This document shows, one piece after another, positions 32,578 through 40,713 of a stretch of 51,150 nucleotides of DNA. A model generated the notes under the pieces. That model saw only the letters and a program-made list of their open reading frames with translations. It searched no databases and was not told where the DNA came from. The position numbers were made by a program, and so were the translations under genes. This DNA is from Kroppenstedtia sanguinis (GTDB lineage: Bacteria > Bacillota > Bacilli > Thermoactinomycetales > DSM-45169), in contig NZ_JBNPXF010000026.1 in NCBI RefSeq assembly GCF_050433445.1, positions 1-51,150 of the forward strand. Direction: 5' to 3'. How positions within the stretch are numbered: the first letter of the stretch is position 1; each line of letters opens with the position of its first letter.

Positions 32578-33957
32578 GTGAACCGACTTCCCGAAGATTA
32601 TCAGAAACAGATGCGAAAGTTACTGAAGGAGGAATACCCGGCCTTTATCCAAACATATGACAACCCTCCTTACCGGGGGCTTCGGATCAACACATTGAAA
32701 CTGTCTGTGGCAGAAGGAAGGCAACGTCTTCCCTTCCAGCTGGAGCCTGTCCCTTGGTGCGATGCCGGTTTTTTATATGACCATGACCGGGATCGCCCCG
32801 GCAAGCATGTCGATCATGCCGCCGGCCTTTACTATATTCAAGACCCCAGTGCCATGGCCCCAGTAGAGGCACTCCAACCCCAACCGGGGGAAAAAATCCT
32901 CGATCTATGTGCCGCCCCTGGAGGCAAGACGACCCAGATTGCCGCCCACATGAAGGGAGAAGGCATTTTGGTCGCCAATGAGATCAGCAAAGAACGACGC
33001 AAAGCCTTGGTGGAAAATCTGGAACGGTGTGGTGTAACCAACGCCCTCATTCTAGGGGAAGACCCCCGTCACCTCTCTACCCGCTTTACCGGCTGGTTTG
33101 ACCGAATCCTGATCGATGCCCCCTGTTCCGGGGAAGGTATGTTCCGGAAGGATCCTGACACACGGGAGCGCTGGAGTCTCCGTTCCACAGAGACCGCCGC
33201 CGAACTGCAACTCTCTATCCTGGAAGCAGCGGCGCCAATGCTTCGTCCAGGAGGTAAACTGGTCTATTCCACTTGCACCTTCAATCCACGAGAAAATGAG
33301 GGGGTCCTTCACCAGTTTCTCCAGCAACACCCCCATTTCACTCCGGGACAGGTGCCTCAGGCCGCCCACTACCAGCCTGCTCGGCCCGATTGGATCGATG
33401 CTTCCCCCGCCCTGGCCCAAGCAGGCCGACTCTGGCCCCATCACTTGAAAGGAGAGGGGCACTTTGTGGCGGTGCTGGAGAAAAGGGAGGGGGACGAAGG
33501 AACCCGCCAAAAACCGGGTAAACTTCCTCCTGTACATGGCGATGCCCAAAGAGTTTTCAAAGATTTCCTGCGGGAGACGCTGACCGAGGACAGATTTCCC
33601 GGTCCCTTCACCTTGTTTGGTGACCATCTCTATCAAATCCCTGGGGATTTGCCTTCTCTGAAGGGATGGGTGGTGGAGCGGCCGGGACTTTATCTGGGAC
33701 AAGCCAAGCGAAAACACTTCGCCCCTTCCCATGCCCTCGCCTTAGCCCTCACCTCTGATTCTGTGCGACGAAAGGTCTCTTTTGCGCCGGAAGAGGAACA
33801 TTTGCATCAATATCTGCGCGGGGAGACCCTCCCCACCGCTGGAGACCCAGGATGGACCCTGGTCACAGTGGAGGGGTTCCCCCTTGGCTGGGGCAAGGTC
33901 TCCAACGGTCTGCTGAAAAATCACTACCCCAAGTGGCTGCGTCGGGATCTCATCTGA
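32578..33957 (+). CDS. rsmF: RsmF/NOL1-NOP2-Sun family RNA cytosine-5 methyltransferase
   Basis: This 459-residue enzyme transfers methyl from SAM to C5 of cytosine in RNA, probably 16S rRNA. The SAM motif is ILDLCAAPGGKTTQIAAHMK near residue 105. The two catalytic cysteines are in DAPCSGEGMFRKDP and VYSTCTFNPRENE. A C-terminal RsmF-type extension follows (residues about 300-459). The start is GTG after GAGGAGGAAACAATCCT. It follows element C directly and converges with ytaF. Confidence 0.92.
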   Translation: MNRLPEDYQKQMRKLLKEEYPAFIQTYDNPPYRGLRINTLKLSVAEGRQRLPFQLEPVPWCDAGFLYDHDRDRPGKHVDHAAGLYYIQDPSAMAPVEALQPQPGEKILDLCAAPGGKTTQIAAHMKGEGILVANEISKERRKALVENLERCGVTNALILGEDPRHLSTRFTGWFDRILIDAPCSGEGMFRKDPDTRERWSLRSTETAAELQLSILEAAAPMLRPGGKLVYSTCTFNPRENEGVLHQFLQQHPHFTPGQVPQAAHYQPARPDWIDASPALAQAGRLWPHHLKGEGHFVAVLEKREGDEGTRQKPGKLPPVHGDAQRVFKDFLRETLTEDRFPGPFTLFGDHLYQIPGDLPSLKGWVVERPGLYLGQAKRKHFAPSHALALALTSDSVRRKVSFAPEEEHLHQYLRGETLPTAGDPGWTLVTVEGFPLGWGKVSNGLLKNHYPKWLRRDLI

Positions 33958-34005
33958 CGGTGAAAATCCCCCAAAAAAATCCTTGCGGGAAGGAGAAAAT
34001 CTCTC

Positions 34006-34644
34006 TCATACCTCCAGCAAGGCATGAATCCCGATCCATAGGATGATGACACCACTTAATACGGTACTGAATTGACCGATGGTGAAAGGGCCGATACGGA
34101 TTTGGCTCAGCTTGCCCCCGATCGCCACCCCCAGCCAAACCATAAGGAAGCTACCGATCGCAGCCGTAAGTGAAATTACCACAGGCGACAGACCGATCAG
34201 TCCCGCACTCAAACCATTGGTCAGGGCATTGGCCGAAAGGGCCATGCCCAACAGTGCCGCCTCTCCCAGCCCAATTTCTCCGGATTGGTCCCGATCCGCC
34301 CGTTCTGGATGTTTGAGAATCCCTTCTATCTTTCCGAATTTTTCTTTTCCCTTCCGGGAAGGTTCATTCTGATTTTTGCGGGGGTGAGTCAATAAAATGA
34401 TGCGAATGCCAATAAAAAACAACACAAAGGTTGCCAGCAAAGTGGGGAGAATCCCCGGTAGGAGGCTAGCAACCCATTGTCCGGATAAAATGCCACCCAT
34501 ACTAAACAGAAAACAGATCACGGCGATAAACAGATTGGAAAGCATTCCGATCCGGATCTTGCGAAGGCCGTAAGACATACCGACGCCCAAGTTATCAATA
34601 CTGGATGAAAGAGCAAATCCCAAGATGAGCAGCCAATTCATCAT
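34006..34644 (-). CDS. ytaF: Sporulation membrane protein YtaF (MntP-like fold)
   Basis: This 212-residue protein has six hydrophobic segments in the duplicated arrangement of the MntP/YtaF family. The N-terminal ALSSSIDNLGVGMSYGLRKI and the internal ALSANALTNGLSAGLIGL are the paired signatures; SIDNLGVG is characteristic of YtaF rather than of the manganese exporter MntP. A polar loop (residues about 85-120) joins the halves. The start is one of two adjacent ATGs after GGAGAGGTTGA. The physiological role is poorly known; the name comes from expression during sporulation. Confidence 0.85.
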   Translation of the reverse strand: MMNWLLILGFALSSSIDNLGVGMSYGLRKIRIGMLSNLFIAVICFLFSMGGILSGQWVASLLPGILPTLLATFVLFFIGIRIILLTHPRKNQNEPSRKGKEKFGKIEGILKHPERADRDQSGEIGLGEAALLGMALSANALTNGLSAGLIGLSPVVISLTAAIGSFLMVWLGVAIGGKLSQIRIGPFTIGQFSTVLSGVIILWIGIHALLEV

Positions 34645-34920
34645 TCAACCTCTCCTCTGGCATCTTCAGATGTTTGATTCACTGCGGCCGCCTCAGCTGC
34701 TTTATCTTATGGACTTGTTGAGATCATGGTTCCAGATTGCATCTTATTTTTGAAACCGGGTCAACAGACTCACTGTTCCTCCTTCTGCTGTCCATTTCCC
34801 ACGGGAAGGGGGAAAGCGCCCGGTGGCAATCCGCCTCCCTTCGGGAAAGGGTGTGGAGGATTTTTGATGTAAGACCTGTTACACTTTGTTACTCGGTGAG
34901 ACCCGATCTGCAACACTTTG

Positions 34921-34947
34921 AAAAAAGATCCGTCTGCAGACGGATCC
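34921..34947 (-). terminator. Orphan terminator-like palindrome
   Basis: GATCCGTCTG/CAGACGGATC is a 20-base perfect palindrome, followed on the minus strand by TTTTTT. No minus-strand gene precedes it closely. The rest of 34645-35073 shows no gene I can support. Confidence 0.6.
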
Positions 34948-35073
34948 ATGGGTACATGATTTATATGAAGGGCGAAAATCCCGTATGCTGAAAGCCGTCG
35001 CCTATTGGGTATGGGTCAACCCTCCCAGCCCATATACTGGTTGCAACAACAGATTCCTCAGGGGGTGCATCCG

Positions 35074-35277
35074 ATGTTATTTGGATTGAGAGATCCTCGG
35101 CTTTCCATTTACCCGGCTCTGGCGACAGGCATGATTCAACCTGAATGGCTGTTTATGTACCATAATCATCGCGAAGAAAGGGAAAAGGAATTGGAAAAAG
35201 AAGAGATCCCCGCTTCCCCGCTCCCCACTCCCTCGGTTCACAAAGTCCGGATCCATATTCGGCCCCGCAGGGGGTGA
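35074..35277 (+). CDS. Small hypothetical protein
   Basis: This is a 67-codon frame starting MLFGLRDPRLSIYPALATGM, with AGGGGGTGCATCCG before the ATG. The frame can be read from about 35005 without a better site. The first half is mildly hydrophobic, the middle strongly charged (HREEREKELEKEE) and the end basic (KVRIHIRPRRG). It has no recognised family. Good spacing of the ribosome site and protein-like composition support it; lack of any homologue I know counts against it. Confidence 0.45.
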   Translation: MLFGLRDPRLSIYPALATGMIQPEWLFMYHNHREEREKELEKEEIPASPLPTPSVHKVRIHIRPRRG

Positions 35278-35315
35278 GCCATCACTTCACCTGAAGACGA
35301 CACTAGCAACGCAGA

Positions 35316-35350
35316 AAAAGCAAGGCACCGCATAAGCGGTGCCTTGCTTT
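35316..35350 (-). terminator. Terminator of nfeD
   Basis: AAGCAAGGCACCGC / GCGGTGCCTTGCTT has a 4-base loop and is followed on the minus strand by TTTTTC. Confidence 0.9.
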
Positions 35351-35358
35351 CGAGAAGA

Positions 35359-36000
35359 TTAACCAGCGTGATCTTCTGGCAAAGGTTCCACCAAAATCCG
35401 GGTCCCGTCTACGGAAACCACCCGCACCGGTGTTCCTTTCTTGACCCATGCACCTCCGCTGGTGCAACTGAAACGCTCTCCGTCCACTGAGACGGTTCCG
35501 GAAGGCCTGAGGTCCGTCAGAGTCTCGCCTTCACGGCCAATCAACTCCAGAAATTTGGCATTGACCGATCGGTAGCCCTGTTCACGTGTCAGAGAATCCT
35601 TCAGCACGATCTTGTCCCACACCTCCCGCCGGGGCAACACCTTCAGTGAAAGAAATCCGGCCAGCAGACCCAGAATCCACAGGATCGCCACCAAACTCCC
35701 AGTCAAAAAATCCCCCGTTGGCAGAACCAAACCGACCAGCATCAACAACATCCCGATCCCCGCGATGGTCCCATCCTGAATCAATTTTCCATCCAGGATC
35801 ATCAAAGCAAGTCCGACCAACAGTAGACCCAGTGACCAACTATGAAACGACGGAGATTGAGTCCAGGCATACAAACACAGTAAGGCGGCTCCGGACACCC
35901 CGGCCAACCCTCGCGCTTTCACCAGAAACTCCGTCACCAGTAACATCCCTGCCAAAAAAACGATCAGTCCAGCTATCCAAGGCTCCTGTAACCCATTCAT
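35359..36000 (-). CDS. nfeD: NfeD-family membrane protein
   Basis: This 213-residue protein has four or five hydrophobic segments (for example WIAGLIVFLAGMLLVTEFLV and AGIGMLLMLVGLVLP), then a soluble C-terminal OB-fold: GREGETLTDLRPSGTVSVDG and GTPVRVVSVDGTRILVEPL. This is the long NfeD1b-like type without the protease domain. Partners are usually SPFH/flotillin proteins, none of which is in the window. A role in membrane domain organisation is inferred from the family. It is 55 bases from the 29-residue membrane peptide gene on the same strand. Confidence 0.88.
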   Translation of the reverse strand: MNGLQEPWIAGLIVFLAGMLLVTEFLVKARGLAGVSGAALLCLYAWTQSPSFHSWSLGLLLVGLALMILDGKLIQDGTIAGIGMLLMLVGLVLPTGDFLTGSLVAILWILGLLAGFLSLKVLPRREVWDKIVLKDSLTREQGYRSVNAKFLELIGREGETLTDLRPSGTVSVDGERFSCTSGGAWVKKGTPVRVVSVDGTRILVEPLPEDHAG

Positions 36001-36055
36001 TTGATCTCCTCCGTCCCGCTATCCCTCCAGTTGTATACAGGAATGGAGTGCGAGA

Positions 36056-36145
36056 TTACATCGCATTCAAATAAAACCAAATCCCACCGACAATGAAAAA
36101 GATTAATGCAATCGATCCCAAGATCTTAGCTAAACGGACCAGCAT
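36056..36145 (-). CDS. 29-residue single-helix membrane peptide
   Basis: The product is MLVRLAKILGSIALIFFIVG followed by GIWFYLNAM. The ATG at 36145 has GGAGGCGATGTAG in front, an ideal ribosome site. It has one transmembrane helix and a basic N-terminus. It lies between mutS2 and nfeD on the same strand. I do not recognise it. The strong site and clean membrane pattern argue that it is translated. Confidence 0.6.
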   Translation of the reverse strand: MLVRLAKILGSIALIFFIVGGIWFYLNAM

Positions 36146-36211
36146 CTACATCGCCTCCAATCACCGGCATCCCGGTTTTTAAAAAGACCTCACTTGCAGA
36201 TCCGCACCCGT

Positions 36212-38569
36212 TTACGAGAGTTCAACCACCGTCACACCAAGGCCCCCTTCTCCCTGGCCCCCGGAACGATAGGATTTCACCCGGGAATGTTGATCCAGGA
36301 ACTTGCGAACCCCGGTCCGGAGTGCACCGGTTCCTTTCCCGTGAATCAAAGAGACATGGTCAAAACCGGCCAACAGGGCATCATCCAGATACTTGTCGAT
36401 TTCCGGAATCGCTTCTTCCACCATCTGCCCTCGCAGATCCAGCTCCGGTCGAACAATGTTGGACTGTCTGCGGTAGGAAGTGCCCCCTTGGGTGGGAGCC
36501 TCTTGAGTAGGGGATCCTTTCCATTCCAGTTGCTCTCGGTCCACCTTCATCTTCATGATTCCCACCTGTACCTGAAACTCCCGCTCTCCAAGCTGATCGA
36601 TCACCTGTCCTTTTTGTCCAAGAGTTCGTACGAGCACTTCATCACCCACCCGAATCTGCCGCGTGGGTTCCCTGTTGACACTCCGGTGGATCGGAAGCTC
36701 GGGTTCAGCGTCATCCAGCCGCTTCTTGGCTTCAATCAACCGGTGTTCTTTCAATTCCTGCGGTTGTTCCTGAGCCCAGCGATGGAGTTGATCCAGCACC
36801 TCATTCGCTTCCCGTTTGGCCCGGGAAACCACGGCCTTGGCCTCTCGGCGAGCGGCTTCTCGAATTCGTTCTTTTTCCCGATCCCAGGATTCCATTTTCA
36901 GTTTCAGATCCTGTAGCAGTCCCTCTGCCTGCTTCCGCAGCGCCTCCGCCTCCGCTCTCTCCTTTTCCGCTCGGCGGCGGTCATCTGAGAGAGCTCCGAT
37001 CATCTCTTCCAAACGATTTTCCTCGGATGAGAGTTGTGATTTCGCCGCTTCAATGATCTTCTCCGGCAGACCCAACCGCCGGGAGATCTCAAAGGCGTTG
37101 CTCCGCCCCGGAACCCCTGTCTGCAATCGGTAGGTGGGACTTAAGCTTTCCACATCAAATTCCACACTGGCATTGGTTACACCTTTGCGAGCGTGGGCAT
37201 ACAGCTTCAACTCATTGTAGTGAGTCGTTGCCACCACGCGACATCCTTGTTCCAAAACACGTTCCAGAACAGAGATGGCCAGTGCTGCTCCTTCTGTGGG
37301 ATCCGTCCCTGCACCTAATTCATCCAGCAACACCAGACTGTTTGCATCGATGGAATCCAGGATGTCGACAATGTGGGTCATGTGGGAAGAGAAGGTGCTC
37401 AGATTTTGCTCGATGCTTTGCTCATCCCCGATATCAGCATAAACTCCGCTGAAGATGGGCAATTCGCTTTCTTCTTCCGCCGGGATCGGCAACCCCGACT
37501 GAGCCATCAATGCCAGCAGACCCACTGTTTTTAAGGTGACCGTCTTCCCCCCTGTATTGGGTCCGGTAATCACAATCGCTTGGTACTCCCGACCCAGTTC
37601 CACATCGTTGGGAACCGCCTCCTCGATGGGGATCAGAGGATGTCTGGCTCTCTTCAGCCGGATATAACCGTCCCTGTTCACCCCTGGGACAATTCCTTTC
37701 ATCTGATTTCCGAGACGAGCCTTGGCCAAAATCAAATCCAATTGAGTGAGGAGGGTGAGGTTCATCTCCAAGTCATCCGCTTGGTCCGCAACCTCCCCAG
37801 TCAACTCCCCGAGAATCCGTTCCACTTCCCGCTCCTCTGCCAGCTCCAATTCCCTTAATCGGTTGTTTTGATCGACCACTGCCTGGGGCTCAATAAACAA
37901 GGTTTGTCCCGATGCCGACTGATCGTGAACGATCCCCCGGAGGGCTCCCCGGTACTCTTGTTTGACCGGAATCACATAGCGATCGTTCCGCTGGGTGATG
38001 ATCGGGTCCTGAAGCATTTTTTGGTATGAAGAATGACGTAAAAATTCATCCAGAGTGGTGCGGATCGATTCCTGAAGCTGCTGGATGTTGCGCCGAATCC
38101 GACTCAGCTCCGAGCTGGCATCATCATTGACGACTCCATCTTCATCGATGGCTCGCCGAATCCTTCGAGCCAGCATCCGAGTCTCCCTCAATTGTGCGGA
38201 TAGCTCCCGCAGCAGGAACAAGGAGGCTTCTTCCGGATCCACCCCTTCCAGCACGGAACGAACCGTCTTTTCCGCTCCGGCCGTCCCTGCCACCCGAAGC
38301 AGCTCCATCGCTGTCAGTAAACCACCGATCCGCGCTCTTCGCAGTGCGGGATGGATGTCTGAGACCGCCTCCAAGGACAGGCTCCCCTTCAATCGGAGTA
38401 AGTCCATAGCTTCAGCTGTCGATTGGAGCCTCCGTTGTACTTCATCTCCCTGAAGAGACGGTTGCAAACCGGCAGCAGCTTTTTTCCCTGTTTCCGATGT
38501 GGCTTGTTGAATCAACTGATCGATGATCCGATCATATTCCAAAGCATGAAGCATTTTTTGCGGGTCCAT
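36212..38569 (-). CDS. mutS2: Endonuclease MutS2 / ribosome-rescue ATPase
   Basis: This 785-residue protein starts MDPQKMLHALEYDRIIDQLI, with GGAGGGTGCAAA before the ATG. The ATPase has Walker A VITGPNTGGKTVTLKT near residue 330 and the DELGAGTDPTEGAALAI block. A long coiled coil follows (about 510-620), then a KOW-like segment and a C-terminal Smr domain with LDLRGQMVEEAI and SLIHGKGTGALRTGV. Family members suppress recombination and, in Bacillus, split collided ribosomes. In B. subtilis polX lies between cvpA and mutS2; here sleB occupies that place. Confidence 0.96.
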   Translation of the reverse strand: MDPQKMLHALEYDRIIDQLIQQATSETGKKAAAGLQPSLQGDEVQRRLQSTAEAMDLLRLKGSLSLEAVSDIHPALRRARIGGLLTAMELLRVAGTAGAEKTVRSVLEGVDPEEASLFLLRELSAQLRETRMLARRIRRAIDEDGVVNDDASSELSRIRRNIQQLQESIRTTLDEFLRHSSYQKMLQDPIITQRNDRYVIPVKQEYRGALRGIVHDQSASGQTLFIEPQAVVDQNNRLRELELAEEREVERILGELTGEVADQADDLEMNLTLLTQLDLILAKARLGNQMKGIVPGVNRDGYIRLKRARHPLIPIEEAVPNDVELGREYQAIVITGPNTGGKTVTLKTVGLLALMAQSGLPIPAEEESELPIFSGVYADIGDEQSIEQNLSTFSSHMTHIVDILDSIDANSLVLLDELGAGTDPTEGAALAISVLERVLEQGCRVVATTHYNELKLYAHARKGVTNASVEFDVESLSPTYRLQTGVPGRSNAFEISRRLGLPEKIIEAAKSQLSSEENRLEEMIGALSDDRRRAEKERAEAEALRKQAEGLLQDLKLKMESWDREKERIREAARREAKAVVSRAKREANEVLDQLHRWAQEQPQELKEHRLIEAKKRLDDAEPELPIHRSVNREPTRQIRVGDEVLVRTLGQKGQVIDQLGEREFQVQVGIMKMKVDREQLEWKGSPTQEAPTQGGTSYRRQSNIVRPELDLRGQMVEEAIPEIDKYLDDALLAGFDHVSLIHGKGTGALRTGVRKFLDQHSRVKSYRSGGQGEGGLGVTVVELS

Positions 38570-38634
38570 TTTGCACCCTCCTGTTCCGACAACAATCATT
38601 CAATATTATAGCATGAAAGGCTTTCCACACCGGT

Positions 38635-38670
38635 AAAAAAAGTCGGCATCTCCCAGAGAGGGGATGCCGA
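38635..38670 (-). terminator. Terminator of sleB
   Basis: On the minus strand TCGGCATCC pairs with GGATGCCGA-type arms (TCGGCATC..GATGCCGA) and is followed by CTTTTTTT. Confidence 0.88.
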
Positions 38671-38679
38671 AGAGATATT

Positions 38680-39669
38680 TCATCTGGTAAAGATATGCTC
38701 GCCGATCCGTTTGATCTGGGGTCTTCCCCATATCCATCGGGAGGTGGCTTTGGCGGGGTTGAAATAGTAGAGGGCGCCTCCACTGGGATCCCAACCGTTG
38801 ATCGCGTCATATACCGCTTTTCTCGCCTTCAGATTCGCCTCCATATTGATCTGACCATCCACCACCGCTTCAAAGGCGAGGGGTTGATATACAATAGACG
38901 AAGGGGAATCCGGGAATTGTTCGCTTTCCAAGCGATTCAGTATGACTGACGCCACCGCCACTTTGCCGGTATAGTTTTCCCCTCTGGCTTCTGCGTGAAC
39001 CGCTTTTGCGATCATGTTGATATCGTGTTTCGACAGTCCTGACGTAGTTTTCGGCACCCGATCCATGGGTTTCATCTGGGTCAACCCTGTGACCGGGGCC
39101 TTCTTGGTGGGAGCTTTACCTGCTTGGGGACTCCAGCGGCGGGTGGCCTTCCATAGTTTTAATTTCGTTTTTGTACCTACCCGGCCATCCACTCTCAAGC
39201 CAAATCGATACTGGAAGTCCCGCACCGCCCGGTCCGTTTGTTTGCCGAACTTCCCGTCAACCTTTCCTGAATAATACCCGATAAACTGAAGTCTCCGTTG
39301 CAGTTCCCACACATAGCCTCCCCGGTCCCCTTTCTTGAAGATCCGATTGGAAACTCCAGGTGCCCACTCCTTTGACGCCTCCACCAGTTTCCGTTTGCTT
39401 TGGGAACCAACCCGGCCATCCACTTCCAGTCCAAATTGGTACTGAAACAGACGGACGGCACGATGGGTTCGCCAACCTAGGCGTCCATCGATCTTCCCAG
39501 TATAAAAGCCGAGATACTTCAACCGACCCTGTAACTCATACACATCATCACCTGCCGCCCCCATCTTCAACTCATGCTTACCAAAGGCTGCTTCCGCCTG
39601 AGTGGCAGTGGAGGCCAAGCTGGTCACGATGAGCATACAGGCACATAGTAACAGCAGTGTTTTTTTCAT
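38680..39669 (-). CDS. sleB: Spore cortex-lytic enzyme, SleB type
   Basis: This 329-residue secreted hydrolase has a signal peptide (MKKTLLLLCACMLIVTSLAS, cleaved near AEA). Two PG_binding_1 repeats follow (DDVYELQGRLKYLGFYTGKI and GGYVWELQRRLQFIGYYSGK); most SleB proteins have one. A Lys/Pro linker leads to the Hydrolase_2 domain, with the catalytic Glu in KAVHAEARGENYTGKVAVA. SleB cleaves cortex peptidoglycan at germination. No ypeB follows, unlike many sleB loci, so it could be a vegetative or cell-wall SleB-like paralogue. Confidence 0.88.
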   Translation of the reverse strand: MKKTLLLLCACMLIVTSLASTATQAEAAFGKHELKMGAAGDDVYELQGRLKYLGFYTGKIDGRLGWRTHRAVRLFQYQFGLEVDGRVGSQSKRKLVEASKEWAPGVSNRIFKKGDRGGYVWELQRRLQFIGYYSGKVDGKFGKQTDRAVRDFQYRFGLRVDGRVGTKTKLKLWKATRRWSPQAGKAPTKKAPVTGLTQMKPMDRVPKTTSGLSKHDINMIAKAVHAEARGENYTGKVAVASVILNRLESEQFPDSPSSIVYQPLAFEAVVDGQINMEANLKARKAVYDAINGWDPSGGALYYFNPAKATSRWIWGRPQIKRIGEHIFTR

Positions 39670-39755
39670 AGCTAGTCAACCTCTCTTAGGTTGTTTCTGC
39701 TGTTAGTATCTCGACATTTGCCCTCCCTATACTTCCCGAAGATGATGAGGCAGTG

Positions 39756-39781
39756 AAAAAAAAGCCCCCATCCAGGGGGGC
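39756..39781 (-). terminator. Terminator of cvpA
   Basis: On the minus strand GCCCCCC-TGGA-GGGGGC-type arms are followed by TTTTTTTT. It lies 27 bases after the cvpA stop. Confidence 0.88.
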
Positions 39782-39807
39782 GGATCCCGATCATCCCATG
39801 ACTTTAT

Positions 39808-40332
39808 TTATGACTGAGTCGCACGGACAGATTCCCCAGAGAAATCAGAAGTCAATTGCAAGATCCCCTGACTGATCGAAGATCCGGTAACCGCTTCTTG
39901 CCCCGTGTCCCAAGGAAGAATTTGCAGCAGATGAACCACCACAAAAATAAGCAACAGAGCTTTAAGAAATCCCACCAGGGCGCCACCTAATCCATTGATC
40001 TGCGCCAGCACAGGTAAACCCGCCAACGCAGTCAAGATGTTGGACACAATGGAGAGTAGCAGTCGGGTAACCAGAAACAACAACACAAAGGCTAAAGCTG
40101 TGTAAATCGGTTTTTCCAAAAAAAACAGGGGCAGACCGCTGTCGCTCATCGAGTCCGGCAAGGGGATGATGTCCATGAGAACAGGTCCCAAGTCCGGGCT
40201 AAATTTCCAAGCGACAACTACGGCAATCAGCATTCCGAGCAGAGAAACGGTCTCTTTGATCAACCCCTTCTTATAACCGGAAAAAAGTCCTCCGATCAAC
40301 AACAGGAGGATCAGTCCATCCAACAGATTCAT
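39808..40332 (-). CDS. cvpA: CvpA family membrane protein
   Basis: This 174-residue protein has four transmembrane helices. It opens MNLLDGLILLLLIGGLFSGY followed by KKGLIKETVSLLGMLIAVVV, the conserved CvpA start. The loop region LAGLPVLAQINGLGGALVGF is also typical. The family is linked to envelope stress and, in E. coli, colicin V production. The order zapA-cvpA-mutS2 is conserved with B. subtilis yshA-yshB-mutSB, apart from polX. Confidence 0.92.
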   Translation of the reverse strand: MNLLDGLILLLLIGGLFSGYKKGLIKETVSLLGMLIAVVVAWKFSPDLGPVLMDIIPLPDSMSDSGLPLFFLEKPIYTALAFVLLFLVTRLLLSIVSNILTALAGLPVLAQINGLGGALVGFLKALLLIFVVVHLLQILPWDTGQEAVTGSSISQGILQLTSDFSGESVRATQS

Positions 40333-40379
40333 CCAAAATTACCCTCCAATAGGGGGAAGCGCTTGGCTCACAATCACAC

Positions 40380-40631
40380 TTACGGTTGATCATCCTCGAT
40401 CAAATGTAAGATCTCTTCATGTTCCTGTTTTAATTTCATATAGGTGTCAGTGATATTCACGGCAGACAGCACCGCCAGTCGGGTGGTATCCAGACGGGGA
40501 TTGCTGTCGGCGATATCTCTCATCTTCTCATCCACATGGCGGGCTACTTCCCGAACGTATCCGGAGCTCGCCTTACCCACGATATGGTACATCTGACCGA
40601 AGATCTCGACACTGTATCTCTGCTTGCTCAT
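40380..40631 (-). CDS. zapA: Cell division protein ZapA
   Basis: This 83-residue protein promotes FtsZ bundling at the division ring. It begins MSKQRYSVEIFGQMYHIVGK, followed by YVREVARHVDEKMRDIADSN, the ZapA globular head, and a C-terminal coiled coil (AVNITDTYMKLKQEHEEIL). The start is at 40631 after GGGAGGGAGTAAGTG. It lies 83 bases downstream of pheT and 47 upstream of cvpA. Confidence 0.95.
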   Translation of the reverse strand: MSKQRYSVEIFGQMYHIVGKASSGYVREVARHVDEKMRDIADSNPRLDTTRLAVLSAVNITDTYMKLKQEHEEILHLIEDDQP

Positions 40632-40713
40632 CACTTACTCCCTCCCCATTCAGCCTCCCATCGCTTCCCCATTTTATTTCATCTTGTAAATTCCTGAATC
40701 CTGCCCCATCCTG

